A stretch of DNA of 64,000 bases from Zygophlyctis sp. KS116 (Eukaryota; Chytridiomycota). Of the stretch, positions 47,927 through 61,638 are shown piece after piece; positions within the stretch are counted from its first letter, which is position 1, and each line of letters starts with the position of its first letter. The stretch spans positions 17,656 through 81,655 of the forward strand of contig BAAFSQ010000014.1 of NCBI GenBank assembly GCA_054661495.1, in the 5' to 3' direction. The notes under the pieces were generated by a model. That model had not been told where the DNA came from, searched no databases, and saw only the letters and a list, made by a program, of their open reading frames with translations. Both the position numbers and the translations under genes were made by a program.

Positions 47927-50900
47927 TTAAAATTCAATCAAGGGCTTAGATGCCTTTTTGGCAAGTTGTACCAGCTCGTTATATTCTCCTGTTTCTTCCA
48001 CCATTCTTTTAAATACGCCAACTGGACTGTTTTCAATTAGATCGATTGGTGATCCAAATTCTACAACGCGTCCCTTATCAAGGACCAGGATTCGATCATA
48101 GTCAATCACCGTTCTAATAGATTATAGAAAAATAAAATACCTTAAACGATGGGCTATGCATAATATGGTACTCTCTGCAAATTCATGACGTATCGTTGTT
48201 TGTATCTTTGAGTCGGTTTCATTGTCTACAGAGGCAGTGGCTTCATCCAAAAACACGATACGAGTTCTTCTTAAGATGGCTCTAGCTAGGCATAATAGTT
48301 GCCTCTGTCCTTGTGAATAATTCGATCCATTTTCGGCAACTACTGAGTCAAGATCAAGAGTAGACTCCTCTTCATAAGAGAGTGATTCAAGCAAGCGAAC
48401 ACGTCTCAAGGCTTGCCATAATGTAGCGTCGTCATGTTCATTCAATGGATCCAAGTTTGATCTTAATGTCCCTGAAAACAATATGGGGTCTTGAGGGATG
48501 ATTGTCAAACGTGATCGAAGATCTGTTAATCCCAGAGTGGAGATATCAATTCCATCAATAGTTATTTTCCCTCCAGAAATAGGAATTATTCTGAAAAACG
48601 CTAAAGAAAGCGTAGATTTTCCTGCTCCTGTACGTCCTTGAAATAAAATTTATAATTCCTTACCCACAACTGCAATCTTTTCATGGGGTCTAGCTTCGAA
48701 AGAGACATTGTCAAGTACATCAGGTTGATCGAGAGCATATCTGATACGTAAATTTTCTACCTTTATATTCCCTTCTTGGGGCCACTTTTATGAATCAGTT
48801 AAAGAACTTACTTCAAGAACGGGCATTGTCTCTTCAATGTGACCTGCCGGCTCTTGTTCGATATTCGTATATTCTAAGACTCTTTCGACAGAGTTTAAAC
48901 TCATTTCCATTTCAGCATGCATTCTTACCATCCACTATGAGTAAGCAAGGCAAAGTATCACTTACCAATAAAGCCTGAGTAAAGTCAAGAGCGTAAGTCA
49001 TTGCCAATCCTGCCCAACCAGGTCCTAATTTACCGCTCATTACTCCAACCCCTGCTAAAGAAACGACAAATGCTGATATTATATCAGTTCTTAAACAGAG
49101 CCATCGGTTTGCAGTCCATAAGAAGAAGAAAGCCCGGTGGTTAGCATCAACTCTAAATTTTAATATTCTCAACCTACTTTTCTTCGTTTAGCTTCAAAAA
49201 TCTACTCTCACATCCATATGCACGGATAGTCGAAGCTCCACTAAATAATTTAAACCATCAAGCACTTACGCAAGAGTCTCAGAAAACTGGGCATATATTG
49301 GACTTCTTGAAACCGCATCCAATCTTTTTAATTCACGGCTGGTTTTCAAATAGAGTCTTGCTACAAGCCAATATGCTAGTACTATCATTGAGAATTTCAA
49401 AGAAATACCGACTGGGCCGATTGCAAACAAAAATGGTGGTACAACAGATGAAATTATGACCAAAATAGCCACTGCCTGTATAACCTTCTGAACAAATGCA
49501 TAGATTGCGTTCATTACCATACTAAAAGTTATCTTCCATAATTGTACTTACGTATCTACATTCTCAATATCCTTTGAGAATCTATTCAAAATTCGTCCAA
49601 TTGGTGTTACCTCAAAGAACCTGAGAGGTGCGTTCATTACACTACTTAGCAATTCATTATGCAGCCGCCTTGAAGCCATCAAACAACCAATAAGTGTTAC
49701 TAGTGTCTGTAAGTTCATAGCCGTAATAATTCCTAGTCCAAAAAGACCATAAATAGTTAAGTAAAACGATATTTCATGACCCGACTCAACAGAGTCTTTG
49801 AAGGAATTAATATCAGCAAATGCAGGGGTCTGAGAGTGGTGTTTCATCTCAGCAAAAGTTATAGCTGTCTGCACTTTCATCGAATTATATAATAATGTGC
49901 CATTATGCAACTGATACGCTGCAATTTTTGCGGAGTTATCAGTCCAGTTTTTGAGCCACCAATCGTTCCCAAATTGAACTAACGAGCATACAAAGAAACT
50001 GAAAAAAAATATAATAACAAAAAGGAATCCCCCAGAAGCTTTAAAATATGATGCGTATATTTTAAATTGCACTGATCCAGTCGCTCTTTCCTCGTCGTTT
50101 ACCAGTTTTTTCCCGGATTTAGGTTCAATAATCAGCGGCGCATGTACAGATTGGTCATGGATAACAATTTCACTCATATCGGTACCAACAAGCTCCAGTC
50201 CGAACACACCTTCTGCTTTAGGGTTTTTAATAAGATCTTTGGGGGGGCCATCTTCCAATATTTCCCCATTTTTAATTATTACTGCATAATCAGAAAATGG
50301 CAATACTAAACTGACAGCATGTGTCACTAAAATACAAGTTCTTCCTTTGAGAGCTCCTCGAATTGCATTATCAACCAAAAATTTAGCAGTCGGCGCATCC
50401 ACCGCCGATAAAGGATCATCTAACAAAACGAATTTCGCCCTCGAATAGCACACTCTAGCCAAGCTAATTCTTTGCTTTTGTCCACCAGAAACATTGACAC
50501 CCTATAGATCAACAAATTCAAGCTCACCTTTTCACCTATTTCAGTCATATCCCCACCTTCAAGGGTTTCGAGATCTCGGGCTAAAGCGCACGCTCTAATG
50601 ACTTCCGCATATCTCTGGGCATCATATGGTTCCCCAAACAAAATGTTTTCCCTGATCGTTGCATTCAGAAGCCATGCAGCTTGAGCGGCATAAGCTACCG
50701 TATTAAAGAGACCTGTTTCATGATCATAAGCTGCACTCCTAGAATCTGGAAGATAATGATGACCATGAACACGCTTCATCTCTTTAAATTAATTGCTAAA
50801 ATAATACCTCCTAACAAGGCCAAAATCAATGAACTTTTTCCCGACCCAGTCGGACCACAAATAACAGTCAGACCACCGATTGGGAATTCAATATTAATGT

Positions 50901-52965
50901 TATTCAAGGTAAACCCTTGTGAAGCGAAGTTTTTGTCTACTGATTCGGTTTCAGTACTTAATAGTTCATCTGTGGAGAATTCAGATTCTACTTTATCAAT
51001 TAAATAAGATCTATCCCCATGATATATAAACTTGGCATGTTTAAACCCAACTGGTAATTTCTCGTCGCTATGCAAAGTATCCAGATCATTATCTTCCTGA
51101 ACCAACGTGTCCAACGAAGAGTAGGATAGTTTTTCTGTAAGATCTACATTATCAAATAAATATCTTTCTAGCTCATCCTCTGATAGGAAATTTATAATCC
51201 TATCTAGCGACACTTTAGCTTTGTATATCTGCATAATTTCATGTGGCAAAAATGAAAGCAAATTAGAGACTACGTGGAGTAGGTTGATTGCAGTGAAAGC
51301 TGTGGCAGCATCCAAAGTATGGCCGAAAAACACCGTATAAGTCAAAAATGTGACAAATGCTACAATTAGTCCACCCCCATACCCGACAGTCCCAAATGCA
51401 ATGTAAGAGCCCCATAATTTCACTATACTTTTCAGTTCTTTTTCACGAGCGCAATTGACTTTTTCACTAAACTGACGTTCCCATGCAAAGTATTTGATAA
51501 CTCTAATACCTTGAAGAATTTCATTCATTACAGAGACACGCTTATCAGTATTGTTCATTAGCTCCTCTTCAATTCGAGACACAGTTTTGCCAACATATCC
51601 ACCTAGGGGGCTAGTGATCAGAAGAATTGCCACACTTGTGAGTGCTGACCAACCTAATACAAAGAACAGACTACCAATTGCAATTAATATTGATAATGGA
51701 GTCGAAATCATTAGTTGATGAGCATAGCAAATAAAAGTTAAAATTCTTTCAGTATCCACAGACATTAAAGTCACAATTTTCCCTAAAGATGCCTGTTCAT
51801 CATTTCCTTCTGAGCTATGTGAAGATAAATTTGCTCTACGAAAACTTTTCGAGTAGATCTCATTCACCAAGATTGCTCTAAGTCGGATACCAGATCTACG
51901 ACCTAAAAAATACATCTATATTTAATATATTTTATTTTTACCTGACCATCAATGATAGCCTTTGTTATTGATGCCGAGAACATCCCAAATAACAAAAGTA
52001 ATCCATACTGCATACTCGCTTCAGGATGTTGAACATGTTTTACAATTCGATAAAGAAAAAAAGGTCCGGAAAATCCTAGAATAGACGCAAAAATTGCGCA
52101 AAAAAGCTGAATCATAAAATTCGGACGAATCACACGAAATAAATTCATTGCTATTGAACTGTTTTTGTAATTCATACTATTCAGGATTAAAATAATCGAC
52201 TTACCTAAACATCTTATATCTTTGAGATGAATTATTAGCTTTATCTTCTTCTGTAAGATTCCATAAATCATCGTCTTCCAATGGTCTCTTATTACCTAAA
52301 TAAACCAAATCATTTAACCAATGAAAAGTTAATCTCGAGATCCATGATGAGGAATCTTCTCTTGATTTCTATTTTAAGTCATTAAATATTTACTCTTCGT
52401 CCTAAAAACGGCGGATTCAAACCTGAATCTGCAGTTATCCATTGCCCAAAACTAATTAGCAACATGAGCCCAACCAATCCAAAATTTACAGACAAAATTA
52501 TTCCATTTACATAAGTAATTGTATTATTTTGAAGTAATTTAAACAAATGTACTCCATATCCAATCGTACTAAATGTATAAAACGATAAAAAGTAGTTTTG
52601 ATCATTTGCAATATATATGCGTAAAGAATAAGATATGGTTATTAATAACTAGCATAAAATCAATAAATTCTTACCCATGCAGCTGCCCAGATACTGTAAA
52701 TCAACATATCCATACTTTCTCCCATAACCAAATATGAAACAATGATTAGCGCTAAAGCCGTTCCAAATTGAATCATTGCTAGCGTTATCATCAACAATAC
52801 AATGAATGGCTGACTTTCAAAATGCACTTCGATTGGATCATATCGATTCCTTGATCTAAAGCGAGTATATTTACTGATATTTATACACAGGGATCCAACA
52901 GCGAGAATCATTGGTATTAATGGCGGGCCAACAGAGTCCATGTATCTGATCATTAGCAGACTCAT
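47927..52965 (-). CDS. ABC transporter, ABCC/MRP subfamily (full length)
   Basis: Thirteen introns (48114..48140, 48637..48663, 48785..48811, 48935..48965, 49153..49177, 49241..49269, 49522..49551, 50502..50527, 50782..50807, 51916..51941, 52177..52204, 52369..52393, 52649..52674) give 1561 residues. An N-terminal TMD0-like block is followed by the linker [17 protein letters not shown] and LEDDDLW. TMD1 precedes NBD1 ([43 protein letters not shown]). TMD2 contains [15 protein letters not shown] and [12 protein letters not shown]2 has [17 protein letters not shown], a variant signature [14 protein letters not shown] and [16 protein letters not shown] proteins export conjugates and drugs, often into the vacuole; the substrate is unknown. 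The intron at 50502 uses a GTGAGC donor. Confidence 0.95.
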
Positions 52966-53081
52966 CCGAATTTAATTCAAAGTCCAGAAGCGCTTAAGCA
53001 ATGCAGCGTGGCATTGGGGGCTTATTCGGCGCACTAAACAATTAACAAGCAACAAGCACATACAAGCATAGTGCCTTTATT

Positions 53082-53297
53082 ATGGAATTTACTTCAAAAT
53101 ATGATTCTATTGCGTTTTCTGCATTCTGCACAATCCTTGCAATCTTGTTTTGGTTAGTCTTGTTTCAGCTATTTCATACTTGGTATATGAGGAATATGCA
53201 AGATCAGGATAGTTCTTACGATGATCCTTGCTCAGATCTAGAAACCATCTCAATATATTCTGAAAAAACATTAGTAAATCATATCTGTATTAATTAG
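53082..53297 (+). CDS. Small single-pass membrane protein, unknown
   Basis: This single exon of 71 residues is not recognised. It has a short N-terminus, one hydrophobic helix (AFSAFCTILAILFWLVLFQLF) and an acidic tail with DDPCSDLETISIYSEKT. It begins in the 116-bp gap divergent to the ABC transporter, and its stop overlaps the convergent kinesin stop by 4 bp. That packing supports a real gene. Confidence 0.55.
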   Translation: MEFTSKYDSIAFSAFCTILAILFWLVLFQLFHTWYMRNMQDQDSSYDDPCSDLETISIYSEKTLVNHICIN

Positions 53298-56200
53298 TTC
53301 TCATCTAGAATGGCTTTTGGAATCACTTTTGCTTGAGATGCAAGAGTATGTGAAGTTGATAATCGCTCAAAGACATCGCCGCATTGGTAGCCTTTTGATT
53401 TTTCACAGTCATGATATTCAGATTCAGATTCAATCTTGTCAACCACAGTCTCTTCTGAAAAGGCACGTCGGATTCCTTTCTCCAATTCTGTAAATTTTAA
53501 CTGATCTAGAGTGAATGCAAGGTCAGAAACTGCTTTTTTGCTTTGCTCCAGTTCATTAGATTTGGTTACATTTTCAACCTTTGATTTAGCATAGTCTTCT
53601 AGTAACATTTCAGTAATTAATTCCAGATCCTTCTGATTAAAAGAACGCAATAAATTCAGACAATTTTCCCATGATATATCAGTGTCTTCATTTTCAAAAA
53701 ATGGATTTTTCTCCTGTTCAAGAGAATAGTCCACGGCATTAATTTTTGTGATTGAGCCTGATCGTAGCAATTGTTCCTGGATTACTCGAACTTTAGATTC
53801 TATTGTGGCCAATTCAAATTCTATGGCTCCTAGCCTTTCATCCATATATTGGGGCTTATCTGGATCGCATGATCCATACTCTTCGAATTCAGCTCCCAAA
53901 ATTCGACTTCTTTCAGCAAGTAACTCCTGCTGTTCTCCTACTAATCTCTTTCGAATGAATGCTAAATGTTTGATTGTTTCTTGTGATTTCTTGACAAAAA
54001 TAAAATTGGAAAGCTCTTTTTGAAGAACTTTGTATTTCTGTTTTGCATTGTTGCGGCGTGTATTTTCCCATATTGTAGAATCTTCTGTTCTTGAAATCCT
54101 GTCAAACGTGCTGGTTCGAACAGTCCTTCGGGAGAATTTCTTGATTGGGGATGCACAATACATTCCAGAATTAGAGGGTTTCTTCGTTTTTTGTGGTGTA
54201 GAAGATCGCTTTAGGTAAGTCATTATATTTCGAAGTTTGGCTTGAGATTTGACAACTTCCTCATTTTTCTTTTTTAACAGCAATCTCTAAATTATTAAAA
54301 AGAAATTATCACCTGCAGCTGATTGCTCCTTTCAAGTTTTTTAGCCATATCGGAGGAGACCTGATTTTTACGCTTCCATTTAGCTATTTCTCTCTGACTA
54401 CTGGTGGCTATATCAAGGCGATTTTGAGTTTCTTTCCTTAGCTGTTTTAGAATTTTGGCCTTTTCCGCTATAATTTAGAAAATGTATCTAACTTACACTT
54501 CATAGCATCAATAGTAGATTTAAGATCCTTTGTGAGTGCGTCATTCCTCGCTCTACTTTCACTTTGATGGCGAAGATTATCATCCATTTTTTTCCTGAAA
54601 CTTTCAAGTTGTAACTCCAATTTCTTTTTCCTCTCCTCGTACTTTGCAGTGATTAAAATCGCACTGTTGACGCTATCTTTCTTGTCTTTGGAAGGATCTT
54701 TCAACTTTTTAAGTGCAAGATCTCTTTCAGTCTGAAAACGATCAAGCTGCTGATTTAAATTATTCATTTTCTGTTCGTAAGCTCTTTTCATCATTTCATA
54801 TTCAGCATCTCTCTTCAATATTCTGTCCATTAGAGCCTCATGTTCCGAAATGTCAGCCTGGATTTTCTGTAGTAAGACAAACGTTTCTGTGTTATCAGAT
54901 TGGAATTGAATTTCTTGAGCTGAATCCGATTCTTCAGCTGCAGAAAAATTAATATTCATCCTTGATGGGATATTGACAGATGATACCAACCTTGGAAGGC
55001 CAAAGAGTCTAGCATGAGGAAGAATTTCTGGATCTACATCTATTGTTTCGCGAGCTTGCACCAACAACTTCTCCAACTCTGGGTTTTCTTTAAGAGCTAA
55101 CATCAATCTTTTTTCTTGAGATGTCTCCAATTCTACTTCGGAGCGAATAGCCGCTAGTCTTATATGTGAAGGCTGCATCATCTTTTCAATTGCTTCATTT
55201 GATAGAGATACGTTGGATGTTTTTCCAACTCTGATAAAAAAATCTGTACACCATCCAATTTGATCATGAGCGTCAGATAATTTGATTCTGAGTTCTGAGA
55301 TGGATGATAAATATCCTTTCAGTAAGTGTCGAATACATTTGATATCCATATCAGTAGTGTCGACCGGAGGGGAGATTTGTTCAGCCATAGAAAAATTATC
55401 TGATATAGAAGGCTGATTTTGTAAATACTTTGCTTTTTTCATAGTTTTGCAGCTATTAAGAATTGCATCATCTCTTTCCATCAGAGTATCGGTCATTTCT
55501 TGGATCAACTGGGTATTTCTTTCCGCGAGACGATTACAAACAAACACCAGCTGGTCGTGTTCAGTTTTGGTAGACTGAAGGGTTTTCTTTGTGTCATCAA
55601 TCTCTCTTAAAAGGTCTTTCTCTCGTTGAAAGATGAAACGCGAATCCTTGACTGAGCCCAACGTTTGTGGAGCATTTTTTAACTTTTGTCGAAACTTATC
55701 ATATGCATTTGATGATACTTCTGGTCTTAAAATAGCCAATTCAGTTTGTAACTGAAGAACAAGGTTTCTTAAGCTCTCCAACTCGGAACTATGACTTGAT
55801 CCACAAAAATCTTGATTAATTATAATCTTGTTTTTAATATTTTTTGCGCGATTAGCATATTGAAGAGTATTTAGAGTTTCAGAGTAATTCAAGTCTGAAG
55901 GGCTACCGCATGCAATCATTAAAGTCCTAGAATTACCACCAAGAGAATCCTGCAATAGCCTTGTTAATTTTGAGTCCCTATAAGGAACATGAGAAGACTT
56001 TCTTGATTCATCACCTAGAGCACATATTACATTTCCTAGTGCTAAAAGACCTTGATTTATAGAAATGCTTTCTCTTTTCCTTTCCCCTTCTGCATTTGTT
56101 CTTTTGAGACGCTCAGAACCAGCCAAATCTACAAAATGGAATTTAGATATAAGTCTCTTTTTCTCTATACCAGACTGAATCGGTATCTCTTGAACTAAAC

Positions 56201-56946
56201 TAATTGAAAAAATTGCATGAGATCTTGAAGATACAGCATTCATATCAGTTGATGCCGTAGTTCTACAAAGACTTCCTTTATGCAAAAGACTAATTCAGAT
56301 AAGAAAAAACATAAATACCTGTATACTTCTTCTGGTGACTCTACTGGTAGCTCAGTTATCCCAAGCCAAACAATTCGTCCGGAATTTTCACGAATGCTCA
56401 TTTGTGCCTTATTTTCTTTTGGGCACAACAGATCCACAAGATCCTCATTGTAAAGCTCCAAAAATGATATTGAAACTTTAAATGTATAATCACTGCTTTT
56501 CCCTCTTTCTTTCTCCAACATTGAGAATACTTCTTCAATAGCACGCGGCAAGAGGCCTTTATCTCTCTCGTCAATTTGAGAAATCGTAGCTGTGCCCATC
56601 GTATATGTTTTTCCAGAGCCTAATATTAGAATTATTGAAATGCGAAGTATAAGCGATAAAAACGCATTCGTTTCGTACCTGTCTGACCATACGCCAACAC
56701 AGTAGCATTAAATCCTGAAATAAATTGATGAACCAGTGGTTTAACACAATCAAAGACTTCCTCTTGAGTTGCATCATTTGCGAATGCGTAATCATAAGTA
56801 AACGACCGTTGTGGAACATCAGGAATTCCAATCACAACTTGATTTGAATTTGGAACGCATAATAAACACTCAGTAGCTCCATTCAGGGATTCTGACGCTG
56901 TCATTGGACGGATACGAAGAGCAACTTGTACAGCTGCAGTGGTCAT
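53294..56946 (-). CDS. Kinesin-4 family motor (KIF4/chromokinesin-like)
   Basis: Introns at 54287..54312 (GTGATA donor), 54468..54496, 56290..56318 and 56620..56678 (59 bp) give 1169 residues. The N-terminal motor starts [10 protein letters not shown]. It has [32 protein letters not shown] (switch I), [18 protein letters not shown] (switch II) and [19 protein letters not shown], followed by the neck [12 protein letters not shown] long coiled coil covers about 490-1000. The intron at 56620 splits the P-loop. The C-terminus has only two close cysteines ([12 protein letters not shown]), so the chromokinesin Cys-rich domain seems absent. Roles in spindle midzone or intraflagellar transport are both possible for this family. 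Confidence 0.9.
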
Positions 56947-56978
56947 AAATCAAAATATGTTGCAAGTTTAATCCGCGC

Positions 56979-58281
56979 TTAATCAGAGATTCTGTGCGTT
57001 AATTCATACATGAGGCAATAGCATTCATTCAAAAGAGATGCAAGATGATATTGTCCAGTCACAATATTCTCATCCACAAACTTGCCATTTATACGTGATC
57101 TATCAATTTCGTCAAGATCTGATTGAGCCTTGATAATTTGATTCTTGATTATAGAATCTCGTTTTCCAATAGTAATCCCCTTATTGAACTCATTTCTGAT
57201 TTGCAAAAGAGATGATTTGATTCCATTTAGCTTTTTGGACATTGGTAGCAATTCATCAGGAATAGGTTCCATTTGTAAATATGCTCTCGAGAGCATAGAT
57301 ACGCCCAATCTAGTAAGAGATAGAAATTTTACGCTCATAGTATCTAAAGTCTCCTTTGGGTGCAATAATAATTCAGATATTGTTTTTCCTAATTCCTCGA
57401 CTGTTGATTTTGACATCAAAATAGTTTCTTTATAGATTCCTGGAAATTTTGAAATCAAATCTTTTAATGCCTCATAGCGATCTCCTTCTTCTTGATTTGA
57501 TTCCAAATTCAACAGGATTTCATTCACTCTATCATAAGCAGTTTCTAGTAAATGTCTAATATATGCTTGACCTTTTGGAGCATTTCCACATTCATCCAAG
57601 AATTTCGAGTCCTTTTGTTGAGAATCTAAAGAATCTAGAATTTCTTGTAAACTTTGAAGATGAGCTGAATCAATGGCTTTTTCTGATTCCCATTTTGAAA
57701 GAATCATATCAAGCTCAGTTAAAACTTGATCAATTTTCTCTTTGAGTTCAAATAAACTTTGATCAATCTCTGGCTGCTCCAAGATCAACTTTCTAGTCAT
57801 CTTATAACATTCTTCCAAGAGTCCATTGATAACAGCTTGACCTCCTTTGATTTTTTTATCTAAAACAAATCGCCCTTGTAATTTATAACGATTTTCAAAC
57901 TCATTTATCTATAATTAACTTGATTAATAAATATACTCTATTTTGTACTGATTGTATTGACTCTGGTGACCGAATCGAATCGTGAGATATCGAATACAAT
58001 TCGTTATAAATGGATTTCAATTCATCGTATAGAGGAACCAGGTCTTCTTCCAATTTCCAAATAGGATCCATGATTTTTATCAACTGTTTCCAGATAAGAT
58101 CATTGTATCGAGTAATTTTATCAATCTCACGCTGAAGTTGAGCCACACGTTTCTCATGCCGAGCAGAGGCCTGATAAACTTTAGCAGACAACTCTTCAAT
58201 ATCTTTTGTAGAAGCTGCCTTGTGCACTCTTCTCAATTCTCCGTACAAATGCACTAAATAATCTGATACCGATTCTTTCAT
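56979..58281 (-). CDS. DUF2408/UPF0662-type protein, cytoplasmic, fungal family
   Basis: One 28-bp intron (57909..57936) gives 424 helical residues without membrane segments. Two copies of the family signature are seen. The first is NRYKLQGRFVLDKKIKGG followed by VINGLLEECY (about 115-145). The second is DRSRINGKFVDENIV followed by LASLLNECYCLMYEL near the C-terminus. I recall this DUF2408 pattern (KFxxxxxxxxGQxxxxxLLxxCY) from fungal UPF0662 proteins such as those of fission yeast. Function is unknown. It sits between kinesin-4 (32 bp) and the demethylase (30 bp), all on the minus strand. Confidence 0.78.
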
Positions 58282-58311
58282 TTAGAAGCTTTCAGAAAAG
58301 CTTATCACTGA

Positions 58312-60175
58312 CTATCTTCTTTTAAGCTTGTTGCTCATTTTAGATAATCTAGCAAAAACACCCTTTGCCTTCTTCTTTGGCATGTCATCAATTACTGGCT
58401 TTAATATAATCCTCTTATTAGACTTTTGTTCTTCCTTTATCTCTTCTGCGGTAAATTCCTCTTTTTCGTAGAAATCAGATAAATGGTCAGAAGCTACTTT
58501 ATCAGAAAAATCAGATTCTTGAGAAGTGGGTTCTTTAAGATCAGATTTATAGTCTATCAGGAAATTCCCTTTTTGAGTAGAATTAACAGTGGTTTCAATT
58601 TTTTGTTGCGCTTTTGCACCAGTTTCATATAATAAATTAGGATTTTCATGCACAGTTTTAATGAGTGACTCCAAGCTTTTTATCAAGTCTTCAGGGTCTT
58701 TAATGGACTCTGGAATATGTGCAAGATTTGCAGGATTCGATAAGTCACTGCAGAGAGACCGCTCTAAAAATACACACAGAGATTTAAGTCCTTCTAATTC
58801 TAGTGAACATAACGTTTTCCCTGCTCGTAGTCTATTTGTATAATGCGCAGCAGCATACCACTGCATTTTTTCATAGAAGGGAAATCTTGAAATTAGATTG
58901 ATAAAAGTATACCTAAATTTAGCTGGAACCCCAGTGGAAACTTCAACATCATAAATACTAAGCTGCCCTCCAATATTCAAACTATGCAAAAAATTTCCTC
59001 CGATTACAATCGAGTCTGAAGGTGTAAAAACGGCATGGATCCAACCAGTAGGTATAAACATTCTAATTATTAATACCTCAAGTCTTTAAATCAAGCTTTG
59101 AATGATTTAAAAACAATCTCAAAATACTTACGTGTTTCCAGCAGTTAAAAATACTTGATAACAGTCTTCAACCTCATCACCAAAAAAACGAAGACTTTGA
59201 TCATCCGAACTACTCCATATTGCATATCTCCTTAAATTTTCTGGTGTTGGTCTTATAAAGTAAAATATTTTTTCTCCAGAGATTATATGATAAAATACAC
59301 TAGTCCCTCCAAAATCTACATGAAAATCTGTAAAAGAATTCTTTACAGACATCAGACAATATAATTGTACACGAGGAAATTCACTAATTTGTTTCAATTC
59401 CTTTGGCCAAACATGATCAATCCAATCCAATTGACGAACAATTTTAGGCCTTAATACTTGATTAGCTAAATCAGACTTTGATATTTCCAAAGAGATAAGA
59501 TTATATATTTTTTTCCTATCTTTTGACTCAAAATATTTCGCAAAATTCCCCATCTTCATGACTAGCTCTGATTGATCAGATACTTGAAGTACAGGAACCT
59601 TTGTCTCTAGACCCACAGACTCTGCAACAGCCCGTACTGTCAGACCATTGGGCATTTTCAAGCCTAAACCTTCTTTTTCCTGGACAATAAGTGGCTCCTT
59701 GAACCCAAATGTCTTTAAATAATCCAGAGTTAACTCTGATCCTTTTAATTTAGAAAACTCGGCATTTTTAAAGACTTTAGATCCTAATAATCTTGTCCAT
59801 TTCAGCTCTGCACCTTCATCCAATACCTTCAATTCCTTTGGCTCCGAATAGTTTGCCACCTTCTTTTCTCTTTGTGACAATCTCGAAGGCACATGAGTCT
59901 GATTGGTAACCACTCTCTTCACTCCGCTTGGATCTAACAACCTCTTTCCAAATCTAAAATTTAGCATACACATTGCGATGTTGTGATTGAAAATAAACAT
60001 ACGGTGGTTCACAAACAGTACAAAAATATTCGCTAATAAAGTTTGCCTCTGCATCTTGAACAACTGGATTCAAGCATTTGCCATGATACCATTCCCCGCA
60101 ACCATCGCATTGTATCATGAACTCATCCTCCTCACCTTTAGAGTTACAAAAACAGTAGACAAATTCAGACTCCAT
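58312..60175 (-). CDS. PHD-JmjC histone demethylase, KDM7/PHF8-JHD1 type
   Basis: Introns at 59063..59131 (69 bp) and 59954..60002 (49 bp), both long for this genome, give 581 residues. The N-terminal PHD has [20 protein letters not shown], then EWYHGKC and YFCTVCEPP. The JmjC domain has [20 protein letters not shown] (HxD iron ligands), KIFYFIRPT, then [10 protein letters not shown] with the third iron-binding histidine and [10 protein letters not shown]. The order and spacing follow PHF8/KIAA1718 closely. It should remove mono/dimethyl lysine marks (H3K36, H3K9, H3K27 or H4K20 by subfamily); specificity is not read from sequence. The C-terminus is Lys-rich. Confidence 0.93.
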
Positions 60176-60385
60176 TAAAATTTACAGAACCTAAGTCTGC
60201 CTCCGCTGACTCATTCAGACTGTTTATCATATTCTTGTGGGATATTCAAAGAGCGTCCTTAAAGACTATGATGTATGATTGGTGCTGCATGCATCTTAAT
60301 TAGATATTAGAAAATGTAAAGTTTGAAACGCCGTGAAAAGTGCCACATTTCTACCAATGGGTGGATTCCCCACAAACAAATAAGA

Positions 60386-61597
60386 ATGTCGATTCCTGCG
60401 TTGAATTCTTCAATGATTCCAATCATTCAACCTATTAATATTTCTAATAGTGAAAACACTCTCTTTTATAGCGATAGCACAGTTTATCGTAAAAAGGCAA
60501 AAGATTATGCAGAGGAAACCAGAGCATTGCTCTTACAAGGTATCTCAAAGAAAGATAATACAAAACCAATTGATCGCAAATTGACTAGATCATCTATGGA
60601 ACTACTGGGAAAACATGCCATTTCTAAGCCAAAAATAACCAATAGTACAAGTAACGTTAAACTTGATCGTATCACAAGTACTAGTAACATTAAATCCAAG
60701 GATACTGAATCTACATATCCATTAAAGAAAGATCGATCTTGCCAAAATACCAACACTGGTAAAAAGGTTCAGTCGCTTTATGATTTGGATAAAAGAGATT
60801 GCGATTTTGTGCAGTCTATTTTAGATGGGAGCACTGCAGATATATCATTGTCAATGGGTATTCTTGAGTCACAGTCAAAGAAACAAGAGAAAATTCATTT
60901 ACTGGATTCTTCAATACTATTGTACACTGCCTCACAAAAGACTCCAATAATTTTGCCAAACTCATTCGTATTTAAACCAAATCTCAAAACTGTTAATGAT
61001 GGCTTATTAACTCATGAATATGAGTCATTTAATAGAAATAGGTTTAATTTCTATAAAGACTATAGTAAATTATGCGAATATGAAGATATTCATCATAAAA
61101 ATGTCGTCAATTTAATTTCTAGAGATTTGGATAAATTTAAAAAGGAAAATACAGGCTCTATATCTGATGGAGAATTAGTGCAAATGGTTTACAGCTGTAT
61201 GATTCATATTGACGGAAAAGTTTTGATGAATGATTTGGTATTGGAAGAGTTGCAGAGTACCTTTGAATCGGGTTTAAGTTCTTTTCAAAGTCAGAGACAA
61301 TTGGTACTAGAGTTAAAATCATGCACAAGCAAAATTCCAAAGGCTGACCTTTTAGAATTAAAGGCTGTTATAGGTCATATTCGTAGATTGGCAATAGTGT
61401 ATGGATATCACAAATCCATTCACGGGTTAACTTTACTATTTTCAGAGTTGATATTCTCTTGTGAATCAGTTCATTCAGAGTATTTGAATGTATCTCCCAA
61501 AGAATTATACGAAATTATTATAAAAGGAAATGGACCACAAACTAAGTCAAGTGCAATTCTAGAGTTGATTTTGTACTTTTACAATATATTCTTTTGA
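60386..61597 (+). CDS. Unknown helical protein
   Basis: This single exon of 403 residues starts at MSIPALNSSM (in-frame non-ATG codons extend further upstream). The N-terminal 170 residues are polar and Lys/Ser-rich with YRKKAKDYAEETRALLLQ. The rest looks helical, with IPKADLLELKAVIGHIRRLA and LTLLFSELIFSC. That block faintly recalls the C-terminal part of RhoGAP folds, but I see no arginine finger and would not assign it. An alternative model splices out 61573..61642 and ends at 61805. I prefer the shorter model because the extra exon would be antisense to UPF0658 coding sequence. Confidence 0.6.
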   Translation: MSIPALNSSMIPIIQPINISNSENTLFYSDSTVYRKKAKDYAEETRALLLQGISKKDNTKPIDRKLTRSSMELLGKHAISKPKITNSTSNVKLDRITSTSNIKSKDTESTYPLKKDRSCQNTNTGKKVQSLYDLDKRDCDFVQSILDGSTADISLSMGILESQSKKQEKIHLLDSSILLYTASQKTPIILPNSFVFKPNLKTVNDGLLTHEYESFNRNRFNFYKDYSKLCEYEDIHHKNVVNLISRDLDKFKKENTGSISDGELVQMVYSCMIHIDGKVLMNDLVLEELQSTFESGLSSFQSQRQLVLELKSCTSKIPKADLLELKAVIGHIRRLAIVYGYHKSIHGLTLLFSELIFSCESVHSEYLNVSPKELYEIIIKGNGPQTKSSAILELILYFYNIFF

Positions 61598-61638
61598 TAC
61601 AACTAAAAACTAAAATGTTCACATGCATAATCTAAATT

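Noticed and set aside
59954-59969. A 16-bp intron in the PHD-JmjC gene
   Set aside because: A 49-bp intron from a strong GTATGT donor gives the same reading frame and joins the PHD to the linker as in PHF8; 16 bp would be far below every other intron here.
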